Shown: positions 24,046 to 33,261 of the stretch, one piece after another
Layout of the letters: every line of letters starts with the position of its first letter
How positions within the stretch are numbered: position 1 is the stretch's first letter
From: CABQCM01 sp965145485
GTDB taxonomy: Bacteria; Bacillota; Clostridia; Oscillospirales; Acutalibacteraceae
Direction of reading: 5' to 3'
Length of the DNA: 64,000 nucleotides
Assembly: GCA_965145485.1 (NCBI GenBank)
Contig: CBCTCU010000003.1
Coordinates: 1-64,000, forward strand
Made by a program: the position numbers and the translations under genes
The notes under the pieces: model-generated
The model's database searches: none
The model's input: the letters and a program-made list of their open reading frames with translations, nothing else
Told to the model about the DNA's origin: nothing

Positions 24046-25080
24046 TCAATCGTTTTGACGGTTGGCCTCATCTAAAATTTTACCCAGTTCACCGGCAAAA
24101 TAAGCGACGCTGGGGATAATGTGGAAATAATCCATCCGCATAGGACCAATCACGCCGATACGACCCATCGAACGCCCATTGGGCCCATAGCCCGCTGTAA
24201 TGACCGCCGACCCGCGCAGCGCATCCTCCTGACTTTCCTGTCCGATCACCACATGCAGGTTTTGCGCGTGGCGAAACAAAAAGGATGCCAACTGCTCTTT
24301 GTGCGACAAAAACTGCAGCAACTTACGGGCGTTCTCACCATCGTACTCACGGTGCATCAGCAGGTTGGACTCCCCACCCAGACAAAGCTGGGTCGAACAA
24401 GCCTCCTGTGCCATATCAATCAGGGTATCCACCATAGCCGCCATGGCAAATGCATGCAGCCCCAGCGCGCAGGCAACCGTCTGGGCCGCGGCCGGCGTAA
24501 TCCGGTCGAGACGTTCTCCTACCAATTGGAGGCTGACCACCTTGGCAAACAGCTCCAGCTGCTCCGCCGTCAGCTCCTCCCGCAAACGTATGGCCCGACT
24601 TTTGACCGAACCGCTGGATATCGTCATAGCCAGGAGCAGAATACGATGGCCGAGGGGGACGACGTCAATACGCTTAACGCGGGCTTCCCCATCCACCGGG
24701 GTCGTAGCCACCGCGGCGCACTGCGTAAGCTCAGCCAAAGCGTTCCCCACCTGCTCGAGCAGCTCGTCCGCATCGGCTGATTGCCTTGGCAGCATAGAAC
24801 GCAACTGGGCCTTATCCCGATCGGTCAGCTCATAAGGCTTCATCAGCTTATCAACGTATAAGCGATAGCCTTTGGGCGAGGGTATACGTCCGGCCGAGGT
24901 GTGCGGCTGATCGAGATACCCTAACTCGCCCAACTCGCTCATCACATTTCGTATGGTAGCCGATGAACACGCGTGATCCATCCATTCGCAAACAGCCTTG
25001 GATCCCACCGGTTCACCGGTTTTGGTATACAGTTCCACAACCGCAGACAACACCTGCATGCTGCGCGGCGACAGTGCCAT
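24046..25080 (-). CDS. hrcA: Heat-inducible transcription repressor HrcA
   Basis: A 344-residue repressor that binds CIRCE elements and is kept active by GroEL. The N-terminal winged helix (residues 5-75) has VELYTKTGEPVGSKAVCEWM, SATIRNVMSELGELGYLDQPHTSAGRIPS; the C-terminal part has the GRIGVIGPMRMDYFHIIPSVAYFA signature. GGGGGAAAGGATC precedes the ATG. A CIRCE lies 46 bp upstream, implying autoregulation of the whole hrcA-grpE-dnaK-dnaJ operon. A second CIRCE controls hsp20 at 3.9 kb. Confidence 0.98.
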   Translation of the reverse strand: MALSPRSMQVLSAVVELYTKTGEPVGSKAVCEWMDHACSSATIRNVMSELGELGYLDQPHTSAGRIPSPKGYRLYVDKLMKPYELTDRDKAQLRSMLPRQSADADELLEQVGNALAELTQCAAVATTPVDGEARVKRIDVVPLGHRILLLAMTISSGSVKSRAIRLREELTAEQLELFAKVVSLQLVGERLDRITPAAAQTVACALGLHAFAMAAMVDTLIDMAQEACSTQLCLGGESNLLMHREYDGENARKLLQFLSHKEQLASFLFRHAQNLHVVIGQESQEDALRGSAVITAGYGPNGRSMGRIGVIGPMRMDYFHIIPSVAYFAGELGKILDEANRQND

Positions 25081-25125
25081 GATCCTTTCCCCCTAATCAC
25101 AATGGGTATTTGAGCCGGTCTTTTG

Positions 25126-25152
25126 TTAGCACTCTTAAGCCTGAAGTGCTAA
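25126..25152. promoter_or_regulatory. CIRCE operator of hrcA operon
   Basis: TTAGCACTC-N9-AAGTGCTAA, one mismatch from consensus in the right arm, located between the promoter and the hrcA start. Confidence 0.95.
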
Positions 25153-25161
25153 CACAGTTAT

Positions 25162-25190
25162 AATTTACCACCAAACAAGCGATCTGTCAA
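25162..25190 (-). promoter_or_regulatory. Probable hrcA operon promoter
   Basis: Minus-strand -35 TTGACA (25185-25190). With a 17-bp spacer the -10 is TAAATT (25162-25167); an overlapping TATAAC is closer to consensus but too far away. The -35 is sound, the -10 uncertain. Confidence 0.6.
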
Positions 25191-25534
25191 TAGGGCAATT
25201 GTGAATTTATTGTTAATCTAATTGACCTTATCTGACTAATTGTGTCACCTCACCTCTGCCAATAAATTGTCACTGACTCTGCTCATATCAACTCGCTGAA
25301 AGCCGTTGGTTCTTGTAGGATAACGCATCTTGACAAGTGTATCATCGATCAACTTACCACAGGACGCCTCGCGAAAATGCTATGTTTCACCAAGCGTTGA
25401 AAACAGGCCGGTGTTTTCAATATCGTCCCCTTTTTATGTGGGAGTTCTGAGAGAAAGCCGGTGCGCGCCCGCGCAAGCTGATTCTATCGGCCGCCCCGGT
25501 TCCATCAGGGAGAGGTAGCCAAAAGGGCAACAAA
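25191..25534. other. Intergenic region upstream of hrcA operon
   Basis: No gene is supported here. A perfect 9-bp inverted repeat TTGAAAACA/TGTTTTCAA with a 6-nt GC loop lies at about 25397-25420; its role is unknown. Confidence 0.4.
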
Positions 25535-25565
25535 AAACCACCGCGAACTTCGTTCGCAGTGGTTT
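25535..25565 (-). terminator. Terminator after tRNA-Thr
   Basis: Stem CCACTGCGAA/TTCGCGGTGG read on the minus strand, followed by a run of six T. It ends the tRNA-Asp/tRNA-Thr transcript. Confidence 0.85.
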
Positions 25566-25640
25566 GGAGCTGTTAACCAGATTCGAACTGGTGACCTCTT
25601 CCTTACCAAGGAAGTGCTCTGCCTACTGAGCTATAACAGC
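25565..25640 (-). tRNA. tRNA-Thr (anticodon GGT)
   Basis: Minus strand: acceptor GCTGTTA/TAACAGC, discriminator T, encoded CCA; anticodon stem CTTCC/GGAAG encloses GGT; T-arm GGTCACCAGTTCGAATC. 76 nt. Confidence 0.95.
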
Positions 25641-25644
25641 AAGC

Positions 25645-25721
25645 TGGCGACCTGGATGGGGCTCGAACCCACGACCTCTAGCGTGACAGGCTAGCGTTCT
25701 AACCAGCTGAACTACCAGGCC
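25645..25721 (-). tRNA. tRNA-Asp (anticodon GTC)
   Basis: Minus strand: acceptor GGCCTGG/CCAGGTC (one G-U pair), discriminator G, encoded CCA; anticodon stem CTAGC/GCTAG encloses GTC. 77 nt, 4 bp upstream of tRNA-Thr and transcribed with it. Confidence 0.95.
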
Positions 25722-25740
25722 AATTTTTCAGTGCTTGACT

Positions 25741-25769
25741 ATTATACCTATTTGCCGACCGTTTGTCAA
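25741..25769 (-). promoter_or_regulatory. Promoter of tRNA-Asp/tRNA-Thr
   Basis: Minus strand -35 TTGACA (25764-25769), 17-bp spacer, -10 TATAAT (25741-25746); perfect consensus. Confidence 0.9.
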
Positions 25770-25960
25770 GCCTTTCTTTCTAACAATTTCGAATTCATGT
25801 CATGCCGTGTGATACCGGCCTGTCTAGTTCGTCACAGCTACAGGCAATCGCCACAGCCGAACCGGCCCCTATATATGAGTCGGCCCCCTGGCTCATCGGG
25901 CGGCCATACCCCACGCAAGCCCATTGAACGGGTTTGCTTTTGTAATCACCTCGAACCATA

Positions 25961-26443
25961 TCATTTGTGATATTTTCCTCCCGAGGCGATTTGGTATGCC
26001 CGGTATACCTGCTCGCAAAGCATCACGCGGGCCAACTGATGGGGAAAGGTCATGGCGGACATGGATATCCTGTCCCGACAAGCGGCCTTCACCTGTTGAG
26101 AGAGGCCAAAAGAGCCGCCGATGAGAAAGGCCACCTGACTGCTTCCATCCAAGGCCAACTCACCCAACAGGGAGGACAACTGTTCGCTCGACACAGTCCT
26201 TCCTTCCACACAAAGGCCGATGGGATAGGCACGCGCAGGGATGGCCTTCAGAATGCGCTCCCCCTCTTTGGCGAGGATGGCGTCGATCTGCGCCCTGCTG
26301 GGATGATCAGGGCTTCGTTCTTCCTCAACCTCGACAATGGCAAAATGGCAAAACGCCTTCAAACGCTTGGTATATTCGGCGCAGGCAGCGCGCCAGTAAT
26401 CTTCTTTGCACTTTCCCACGCAAACGATGGTCACAGTCTGCAC
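25961..26443 (-). CDS. rlmH: 23S rRNA pseudouridine-1915 N3-methyltransferase RlmH
   Basis: A SPOUT-fold methyltransferase, about 160 residues, that methylates pseudouridine 1915 in helix 69 of 23S rRNA using S-adenosylmethionine. Signatures are TIVCVGKCKEDYW at the start, ILAKEGERIL, the knot segment VAFLIGGSFGLS, and C-terminal SMSAMTFPHQLARVMLCEQVYRAYQI. The frame opens 16 codons earlier without family support; I place the start at GTG 26443, with a second GTG three codons on (26434) as the alternative. Confidence 0.94.
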   Translation of the reverse strand: MQTVTIVCVGKCKEDYWRAACAEYTKRLKAFCHFAIVEVEEERSPDHPSRAQIDAILAKEGERILKAIPARAYPIGLCVEGRTVSSEQLSSLLGELALDGSSQVAFLIGGSFGLSQQVKAACRDRISMSAMTFPHQLARVMLCEQVYRAYQIASGGKYHK

Positions 26444-26534
26444 TTTCCAGCCCCATTTCCGTGAATCCGTCTGATAAACATGCCCTGCCATGCAATGCGG
26501 GAGAATACTCCCGTGTGCAAGCCGCCTGCCCGAG

Positions 26535-27326
26535 TTAAAAGTGGATCATTTCATTGTTGCAGGGCTTGGCTACCCACAGCAGATAATCGCGCCCTTCTTC
26601 CATCTCGTGATCAAATAGCTCCGAACGGGCAGTTTCCCTCGCCAATTGCGGTATGTTGTTTTCCTTGCTCAGATGCCCCAGTACAATGCGCGTGGCGCCG
26701 TGGCGGATGCAATAGGGCAGCTCGGCGGCGCAGCTCTCGTTGGATAAATGGCCGTTGATGCCGAGGATGCGCTGCTTGAGGTAATAGGGATAGCTTCCAT
26801 TTTGCAGCATACGCACATCGTGGTTGGATTCCAGCATCACAAGGTCGCAGCCGCGGATGGCCTGCTGCACTGCGGTGCTTACCCGTCCAAGATCGGTACA
26901 GACAGTCACCCTGCGTCCGTCGGGAAGCGTCACAACATACCCCACGCTCTCCCGGCAATCGTGATAGGTGGGAAAGCATGCAATCTCCATACCGGCCGCC
27001 TGAACCGGATGCTCGCTATCCATGGTATGTACCTCCACTTTGCCCTGCAGCGTTCCCATATCCTCCATCGCCTGTATGGTGCCGGCCGAAGAGTACACCG
27101 GTATGTGGTGGCGGGAGGCAAACACCCGTATACCACTGATATGATCCCCATGTTCGTGGGTGACAAAGATGGCGCGGATGGCATCCGCCGGCACATCGTG
27201 CCACTGCAAAGCCTCGGTAATCGCTTTTGCGCTGACCCCGGCGTCAATCAGGATAGCGCCCTCGCTGCAGGAAATATAAGTGCTGTTCCCCGAGCTACCG
27301 CTAAAGAGTGGACAAAACTTGGCCAT
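26535..27326 (-). CDS. MBL-fold metallohydrolase, WalJ/YycJ-like
   Basis: A 263-residue metallo-beta-lactamase-fold protein. MAKFCPLFSGSSGNSTYI at the N-terminus and the metal motif THEHGDHISG are typical of the WalJ/YycJ (YycI-linked) group, implicated in DNA repair and cell division in Bacilli; later ligands lie in PTYHDCRESVG, NHDVRM and NGHLSNE. AAAGGGG lies 9 nt before ATG 27326, 12 codons inside the open frame. It is 62 bp downstream of murA. The walRK genes are absent here, so the link to that regulon is not supported locally. Confidence 0.88.
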   Translation of the reverse strand: MAKFCPLFSGSSGNSTYISCSEGAILIDAGVSAKAITEALQWHDVPADAIRAIFVTHEHGDHISGIRVFASRHHIPVYSSAGTIQAMEDMGTLQGKVEVHTMDSEHPVQAAGMEIACFPTYHDCRESVGYVVTLPDGRRVTVCTDLGRVSTAVQQAIRGCDLVMLESNHDVRMLQNGSYPYYLKQRILGINGHLSNESCAAELPYCIRHGATRIVLGHLSKENNIPQLARETARSELFDHEMEEGRDYLLWVAKPCNNEMIHF

Positions 27327-27388
27327 AGCCTGACCCCTTTCCAAAAAAAGGCTGCCATACACCGATGGCAGCCGGATTTTGCGGTCGA

Positions 27389-28681
27389 TTATAATGCTTT
27401 CGGCGCAACGATCTTGGGGATATCCACCCGCTTGATGTCTGCTCCCAGCGCTTTAAACTTTTCGCTGATGTTTTCATACCCTCGCTCGATATGATGGATA
27501 TCCTCAATCTCGGTGTAGCCCCTGGCAATCATCCCGGCAATGAGCATGGCGGCGCCCGCCCGAAGGTCAATGGCCTTAACTGGGGCGGCGGTTAGCTCCG
27601 GCACCCCTTCCACCACGGCGACCTTGCCGTCGACCTGAATCTGCGCCCCCATGCGGGATAGCTGCTCGACATAGCGAAAACGATTATCCCATACGCCCTC
27701 GCTGACGATGCTGGTGCCTTTGGCAACCGACAGCATCGCGGTAATCTGCGGCTGCATATCGGTTGGGAAACCGGGATGCGGCAGCGTCTTGATATTGCAG
27801 CGAACCAGCGGCCTGGTGCGGTAAACCCTCACCGCCTCGTCGAATTCCTCGACCGAAGCGCCCGCCTCCTCCAGCTTGGCGCTGATGGACTCAAGGTGCT
27901 TGGGGATAACATTGCGCACCATGACATCGCCGCCGGTGGCGGCAGCGGCCACCATGAACGTGCCCGCTTCAATCTGGTCAGGGATGATGGAATAGGTCAC
28001 TCCCCTCATCCGATCGACGCCGCGTATTTTAATCACATCCGTGCCGGCGCCGCGGACATCCGCCCCCATGGAATTGAGAAAATTCGCCAGATCGACAATA
28101 TGGGGCTCTTTCGCCGCGTTTTCAATCACGGTCAACCCCCGTGCTTTGACCGCGGCAAGCATTATGTTGATGGTTGCCCCCACCGATACTGTGTCGAGAT
28201 AAACCGAGTTGCCGACGAGCCGGTCGGCCGAAGCGTCGATGATACCCCCGTCGATCGAAACCTTGGCGCCCAACGCCTCAAAACCCTTGATGTGCAGGTC
28301 AATCGGGCGAACGCCAAAATCACAGCCGCCCGGCATGGCCACTTTCGCCTTGGAAAAACGCCCGAGCAGAGCCCCCAGCATATAATAGGAAGCGCGCATG
28401 CACTTGGTCATCTCATGGGACACCATGCAGGTATTGATATGGCGGGTGTCAATCTCCACCGTCGTCGCATTCACCATGCGGACTTTAGCACCGATCTCGT
28501 AGAGAATGCGAAGGCTGACCGATACATCGGAAATTTGGGGAATATTTTCGATGCGGCAAACGTCATCGGACAAAATCGTGGCTGGCAGGATTGCAACCGC
28601 CGCATTTTTTGCCCCGCTGATGGTGACTTCCCCCTCCAGCCGGTTGCCGCCGTGTACAATAAATCTATGCAAATCGGACAC
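27389..28681 (-). CDS. murA: UDP-N-acetylglucosamine 1-carboxyvinyltransferase MurA
   Basis: First committed enzyme of peptidoglycan synthesis, adding enolpyruvate from PEP to UDP-GlcNAc; the fosfomycin target. The 430-residue inside-out barrel has LEGEVTISGAKNAAVAIL at the start, the reactive cysteine in MPGGCDFGVRPIDLH, and PHPGFPTDMQPQ. The active-site Cys is present, so fosfomycin sensitivity is expected at the enzyme level. The glmS pathway genes at 49-51 kb feed its substrate. Confidence 0.97.
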   Translation of the reverse strand: MSDLHRFIVHGGNRLEGEVTISGAKNAAVAILPATILSDDVCRIENIPQISDVSVSLRILYEIGAKVRMVNATTVEIDTRHINTCMVSHEMTKCMRASYYMLGALLGRFSKAKVAMPGGCDFGVRPIDLHIKGFEALGAKVSIDGGIIDASADRLVGNSVYLDTVSVGATINIMLAAVKARGLTVIENAAKEPHIVDLANFLNSMGADVRGAGTDVIKIRGVDRMRGVTYSIIPDQIEAGTFMVAAAATGGDVMVRNVIPKHLESISAKLEEAGASVEEFDEAVRVYRTRPLVRCNIKTLPHPGFPTDMQPQITAMLSVAKGTSIVSEGVWDNRFRYVEQLSRMGAQIQVDGKVAVVEGVPELTAAPVKAIDLRAGAAMLIAGMIARGYTEIEDIHHIERGYENISEKFKALGADIKRVDIPKIVAPKAL

Positions 28682-28850
28682 TCCCGTATCGATATTTTGT
28701 GTTTACACAACCCATACGTTGATAGTATACCACCAAATGCTGTTAAATAAAAGGTAAAATTTAAATTTTTAATGTTTACATAAATTTCAATCAACATTAT
28801 GGACGATATGCACAACATTGGATTGGCACAGCTGTAATTCGACACGTCAA

Positions 28851-29282
28851 TTACAGGGAGTGTACGTCCTCATCGCTCATCAGACGGACGCCGGCCTGTT
28901 TGAGCACCTCGCAGGCCGATTCGTTATTATCCACCCGCAGAATCACACAGGCAGCCCCCCGGTTGGGATTGAGGAAGGCGTATACATACTCAATGCCAAT
29001 GTCATGGTCGCACAACACCTTGACAACCTTGGCAAGCGCCCCCGGAGTATCGTCGATGGCCACGGCGATGACATTGGTCAGCGATACGGTAAAATCTCCA
29101 TCCTGCAGGGCCTTTTTTGCCTCATCGGGCTTGTCCACAATCAAGCGGAGGATACCATAATCGGTCGTGTCCGCAATTGAGAGGGCACGAATATCAATGC
29201 CATGCTCGGTCAAAAGGCCGGTGATTTCAGCCAGGCGGCCGTGCTTGTTTTCCACAAAAACAGAAAGCTGCTTTACAAACAT
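28851..29282 (-). CDS. Double ACT-domain protein
   Basis: A 143-residue protein made of two ACT domains: residues 1-70 (VKQLSVFVENKHGRLAEITGLL, IDIRALSIADT) and 71-140 (VIAVAIDDTPGALAKVVKVL). ACT pairs usually bind amino acids to regulate enzymes or transcription. It sits downstream of iorAB on the same strand, and proteins of this kind often accompany indolepyruvate oxidoreductase and arylacetate-CoA ligase genes, so aromatic amino acid sensing is a reasonable inference. GGAGGGAT fixes the ATG at 29282, five codons inside the frame. Confidence 0.9.
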   Translation of the reverse strand: MFVKQLSVFVENKHGRLAEITGLLTEHGIDIRALSIADTTDYGILRLIVDKPDEAKKALQDGDFTVSLTNVIAVAIDDTPGALAKVVKVLCDHDIGIEYVYAFLNPNRGAACVILRVDNNESACEVLKQAGVRLMSDEDVHSL

Positions 29283-29477
29283 CGTCGATCCCTCCATTCT
29301 GCCGCCCTACAGCCGTATCCAGCGCCGTGTAGCGTCCTGGATTGCCGTAAGCGCGGCTGCCGCTCTTCCGGCGGGCGGCACGCCGTATTGAGTTGGTCAG
29401 GATGGCTTATCCACCGCAAGGGCCGGCGGTGCAAGGTCATTGCACCACGCCGTTTTTCGTAAAAAGCCTATTTGGAA

Positions 29478-30050
29478 TTATACGCCATACCCCTTGTCGA
29501 AAGCGGTCAAATTTACCGATCGGAATTTTTCCGGCACAATATCCCGGATCGCCTTGCGCCAGGCCTCTTTTTCAAAGGGCAGGTGGCGGGCCATCGCGCC
29601 GATGAGCACAACGTTGACCGCCTTGGCCGTGCCGCTCTCCACCGCAAGGGATAGGGCATCCATCCGCTCGACGTCGCCGCAACGCTCATCCAAAGCTTCT
29701 TCCAACCCCTGCGGATATTCGGCCGATCCGATCACCACCGGCATCGGATCCATCTGCTGCGTGTTGACGATCAGCTTTCCACCCGGCTTTAGATAGGGCA
29801 ACCACCGGGCCGCCTCAAGCAGCTCAAAGGCGAGGATAATATCCGCCCCGCCCTTGGTAATCAAGGGGGAATACACCTTTTCTCCTATGCGGACGTAGGT
29901 GACGACCGAGCCGCCGCGCTGCGACATGCCGTGCACCTCGCTGACTTTGACGTCATACCCCGCCTCCATGGCGACCGCACCGGCCAGCCGGCTGGCGAGC
30001 AGCGTGCCCTGGCCGCCGACGCCGACGATCATAATGTTGTATGCTTTCAC
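29478..30050 (-). CDS. iorB: Indolepyruvate:ferredoxin oxidoreductase, beta subunit
   Basis: The gamma-type domain subunit (190 residues) of the two-subunit enzyme that oxidatively decarboxylates aryl pyruvates to aryl-acetyl-CoA with ferredoxin. The signature MIVGVGGQGTLLASRLAG and VKVSEVHGMSQRGGSVVTYVRIG are diagnostic. It begins 3 bp after the iorA stop, so translation is coupled. Confidence 0.95.
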   Translation of the reverse strand: MKAYNIMIVGVGGQGTLLASRLAGAVAMEAGYDVKVSEVHGMSQRGGSVVTYVRIGEKVYSPLITKGGADIILAFELLEAARWLPYLKPGGKLIVNTQQMDPMPVVIGSAEYPQGLEEALDERCGDVERMDALSLAVESGTAKAVNVVLIGAMARHLPFEKEAWRKAIRDIVPEKFRSVNLTAFDKGYGV

Positions 30051-30053
30051 GGT

Positions 30054-31793
30054 TTATTCCTCCCCTTTCACAATGGCATGCGGCTTGCACAGGGACGCGC
30101 AGACATCGCAGCCCACACACTGGGTCGCGTCGATGCGCGCTTTTCCCTCGTGGAACGAGATAGCCGGACAGCCGATGCGCATGCAGGACCGGCAGCCGAT
30201 GCAGGTATCCTCCCGCACCCGCAGCGGAGGCAGACGCTTGACGCTTTTGAGCAACGCGCAGGGGCGGCGGGCGATGACAAGGGAGGGCGCGTCAATGGCG
30301 AGCTGCTCCTTGATCACCCGTTCGGTTTCCTTGAGGTCATAAGGGTCGACGACGACAATGTTCTCATATCCGCAGGCGCGGGCGAGCAGCTCCAGATTGA
30401 GCTTGACTGTATTATCCCCCTGAAGGGTTTTGCCGGTGGTGGGATTCTCCTGATGGCCGGTCATACCGGTGATGGAGTTATCGAGTACGATCGTGGTGGT
30501 ATTGCCGCCGTTATAAGCGGTGTTGATCAGCCCGGTAATGCCCGAATGGACAAAGGTCGAATCGCCGATGACCGCCACCGCTTTGCCCGCAAATTCCTTC
30601 CCGCGGGCCAGTCGCATGCCATGCAGCGCCGATACCGAAGAGCCCATGCAGATGCAACTGTCTACCGCGCCAAGGGGAGGCAGCGCGCCCAGCGTATAGC
30701 AGCCAATGTCGCCGCTGACCGTTACCCCAAGCTTTTTGAGCACGAAATAGACCCCCCGGTGCGGGCAGCCGGGGCAGAGCACCGGCGGACGGTTGGGAAG
30801 CTCGGCGTCCAGTTCGGCAAAAGGAGCCTCTTTGCCGAGAAGCACACGGGAGACGACGGCCTGCGACAGCTCACCCAGCGGGCCGAACAATTCTTTGCCC
30901 TCCACCACGATCCCATGTGCCTTGCAGTGGTTTTCGATAACGCCGTCAAGCTCCTCAATGACCACGACGCGCTCGAACCTGGCGGCAAAACGGCGGATAC
31001 GCTCCACCGGCAAGGGATGCACCATACCGAGTTTGAAGTAACTGGCCCGATCCCCCAGCGCCTCCCTGGCGTATTGATAGCAGGCGCCCGAGCAAATCAC
31101 GCCCAAAGAAGCCTGATCGTTGATCTCTTCACGATTGATATCGCAGCTCTCCGCCCAATCGGCCAGCGCCTTCATGCGCTCCTCCACCACGACGTGGCGC
31201 TTGATGGCCATGGCCGGCATCATGACATATTTCCCGGGATCCTTGACATAGGGCTTGAGTTCCATTTCCTCGCGAGGCTGGCATTCCACCAGGCTGCGCG
31301 CATGGGAAATGCGGGTGGTAAGGCGCAAAAAGACCGGTGTGTCAAACCGCTCGGACAGCTCAAAGGCCAGCTTGGTAAACTCCTTGCACTCGGCCGAATC
31401 GGCCGGCTCGAGCATGGGCATCTTGGATGCGATCGCATGGTTACGGGAATCCTGCTCGTTTTGAGAGGAGTGCATGCCGGGGTCGTCGGCCACGCCGATG
31501 ACCATACCGCCGTTGACGCCGGTATAAGAGGCGGTATAAAGCGGGTCGGCCGCGACGTTGAGACCGACATGCTTCATGCCGCAGAAACTGCGGGCCCCCT
31601 GAATCGACGCACCGGCCGCCACCTCGGCCGCGACCTTTTCGTTTGGGGCCCATTCGGCGTATATTTCAGGGTATTCGGCGGCGAATTCGGTGATTTCGGT
31701 GCTCGGCGTCCCCGGATAGCTCGAAACCACCCGGCAGCCGGCTTCATACAGGCCGCGCGCGACGGCCTCATTCCCTAACATCAGCTGTTTCAA
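30054..31793 (-). CDS. iorA: Indolepyruvate:ferredoxin oxidoreductase, alpha subunit
   Basis: Large subunit with pyrimidine-binding and TPP domains. Visible are YPGTPSTEITEFA, a TPP region with CPGCPHRGVYFVL, GDIGCYTLGALPPLG and GDSTFVHSGITGL, and a C-terminal 8-iron ferredoxin with CIGCRSCMRIGC and CVGCDVCASLC. The open frame extends 25 codons further; I prefer TTG 31793 with AAGGA upstream, with ATG 31781 as the alternative. Together with iorB, the PaaK-like ligase upstream and the ACT protein it forms a unit for fermentative oxidation of Trp, Phe or Tyr keto acids, yielding reduced ferredoxin. Confidence 0.94.
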   Translation of the reverse strand: MKQLMLGNEAVARGLYEAGCRVVSSYPGTPSTEITEFAAEYPEIYAEWAPNEKVAAEVAAGASIQGARSFCGMKHVGLNVAADPLYTASYTGVNGGMVIGVADDPGMHSSQNEQDSRNHAIASKMPMLEPADSAECKEFTKLAFELSERFDTPVFLRLTTRISHARSLVECQPREEMELKPYVKDPGKYVMMPAMAIKRHVVVEERMKALADWAESCDINREEINDQASLGVICSGACYQYAREALGDRASYFKLGMVHPLPVERIRRFAARFERVVVIEELDGVIENHCKAHGIVVEGKELFGPLGELSQAVVSRVLLGKEAPFAELDAELPNRPPVLCPGCPHRGVYFVLKKLGVTVSGDIGCYTLGALPPLGAVDSCICMGSSVSALHGMRLARGKEFAGKAVAVIGDSTFVHSGITGLINTAYNGGNTTTIVLDNSITGMTGHQENPTTGKTLQGDNTVKLNLELLARACGYENIVVVDPYDLKETERVIKEQLAIDAPSLVIARRPCALLKSVKRLPPLRVREDTCIGCRSCMRIGCPAISFHEGKARIDATQCVGCDVCASLCKPHAIVKGEE

Positions 31794-31888
31794 TTTCTCC
31801 AGTCCTTTCCGGTTCTGTTTGGGCAATCCGCAAGAGGCGGTCAACACAAACCCTTTCGGTAGGCGCATTGTCCTACCGTGTCTATTCT

Positions 31889-33181
31889 CTAACGAAGGTC
31901 TTGCACACGCTTGGCCTTTCCCTGGAAGCGTTCCAGAGTTTTCGGCTCGACCAAGGTAACCTTGGCCTCGAGCCCAAGCACGGTTTTTAATTTGTCGTGG
32001 ATATGTTTTTGCAGCGTAACCAGCTCGCGGTAATGCTCCAGCACGCTGCCGTCGATCAGTTCCACCTTTACCTCCAGCGTATCATGGTAGCCCTCGCGGC
32101 GGACAACCAGCAGGTAATGCGCGCCGATTTTATCCATGCCCATCAGCACGCTTTCCACCTGGGATGGAAAGACGTTGACGCCGCGTATTTTAAGCATATC
32201 GTCGCTGCGCCCCTTGATTTTGTCCATCCGGGCGGTGGTCCGGCCACAGGGGCAGGGGTCGGTGCGGATGCGGGTGATGTCTTTGGTGCGGTAACGCAGC
32301 ATGGGCATCCCCTCCTTGGTCAGGGTGGTCACCACCAGTTCCCCGGTGTCCCCCTCCTCGAGCACCTCGCCGGTCGACGGGTTGATAATCTCGCACAGGA
32401 AGTGATCCTCGCTGATATGCAGGCCGTCGCGCTCGGTGCATTCGCCCGAAAGCCCCGGCCCAAACAACTCGGACATGCCGTAATTGTCCGTGGCAAAAAG
32501 CCCCCAGTTCTGCTCGATTTGAGCGCGCATCTCCGGCGTGCAGCCCTCCGAGCCAAACAAGCCGAGCTCAAGGTGGTAGTCGCTCATGGGATACCCCAGC
32601 TCCTTGGCGGTCTCGGACATATACAAAGCGTAGGTTGGCGTGGCAACCAGCGTGTTAGTGCCAAAATCGCGCATGAGCATCAGCTGCTTCTCGGTATTGC
32701 CGCTCGAGCAGGGCACCACCGTGGCGCCAACCTTTTCCAGTCCATAATGTAGGCCCAATGCGCCGGTAAACAGGCCGTAACCAAAGGCAATCTGCACAAT
32801 GGTGTGCTCCCCCGCCCCGGCTGCCGTCACCAGGCGGGCCACCAGCTCAGACCAGGTGTCGAGATCCTTTCGCGTATAACCCACCACGGTAGGCTTTCCC
32901 GTCGTGCCGGAGGAAGCATGGATGCGTACAATCTCCTTTTGCGGTACGGCAAAAAGGCCGAAAGGATAGTTGTCGCGCAGGTCGTCCTTTACAGTATAAG
33001 GGATATATTGTATGTCTGAGAGCTGCTTGAATTTCTCCGGTTTTACTCCCGCCTCGTCCATTCGCTTATGATAAAAAGGGATGCGCTCGTAGCAATAATT
33101 GACCAGCCATTTTAACCGTTCGAGCTGCAGCTCGCGGATCTGCTCACGGCGCATGGTTTCCATCGGTTGATTCCAAATCAT
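31889..33181 (-). CDS. Phenylacetate-CoA ligase family enzyme
   Basis: A ~430-residue adenylate-forming enzyme of the PaaK type. It shows the P-loop-like ASSGTTGKPTVVGYT, the GSEGCTPEMR segment, YGMSELFGPG and the C-terminal KGRSDDMLKIRGVNVFPSQVE. Beside iorAB it probably runs aryl-acetyl-CoA to aryl-acetate plus ATP, or the reverse. The frame opens at 33232, but AGGTGG 10 nt before ATG 33181 gives the usual short N-terminus. Confidence 0.9.
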   Translation of the reverse strand: MIWNQPMETMRREQIRELQLERLKWLVNYCYERIPFYHKRMDEAGVKPEKFKQLSDIQYIPYTVKDDLRDNYPFGLFAVPQKEIVRIHASSGTTGKPTVVGYTRKDLDTWSELVARLVTAAGAGEHTIVQIAFGYGLFTGALGLHYGLEKVGATVVPCSSGNTEKQLMLMRDFGTNTLVATPTYALYMSETAKELGYPMSDYHLELGLFGSEGCTPEMRAQIEQNWGLFATDNYGMSELFGPGLSGECTERDGLHISEDHFLCEIINPSTGEVLEEGDTGELVVTTLTKEGMPMLRYRTKDITRIRTDPCPCGRTTARMDKIKGRSDDMLKIRGVNVFPSQVESVLMGMDKIGAHYLLVVRREGYHDTLEVKVELIDGSVLEHYRELVTLQKHIHDKLKTVLGLEAKVTLVEPKTLERFQGKAKRVQDLR

Positions 33182-33261
33182 ACCCTTGATCCACCTGATT
33201 TCACTTTTGGTTATTAAATCATATCTTATCACATTCGCTCGTATCTTGCAAGATGGAATCG

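Noticed and set aside
29931..31778. 615-codon frame antisense to iorA
   Set aside because: Shadow of iorA/iorB.
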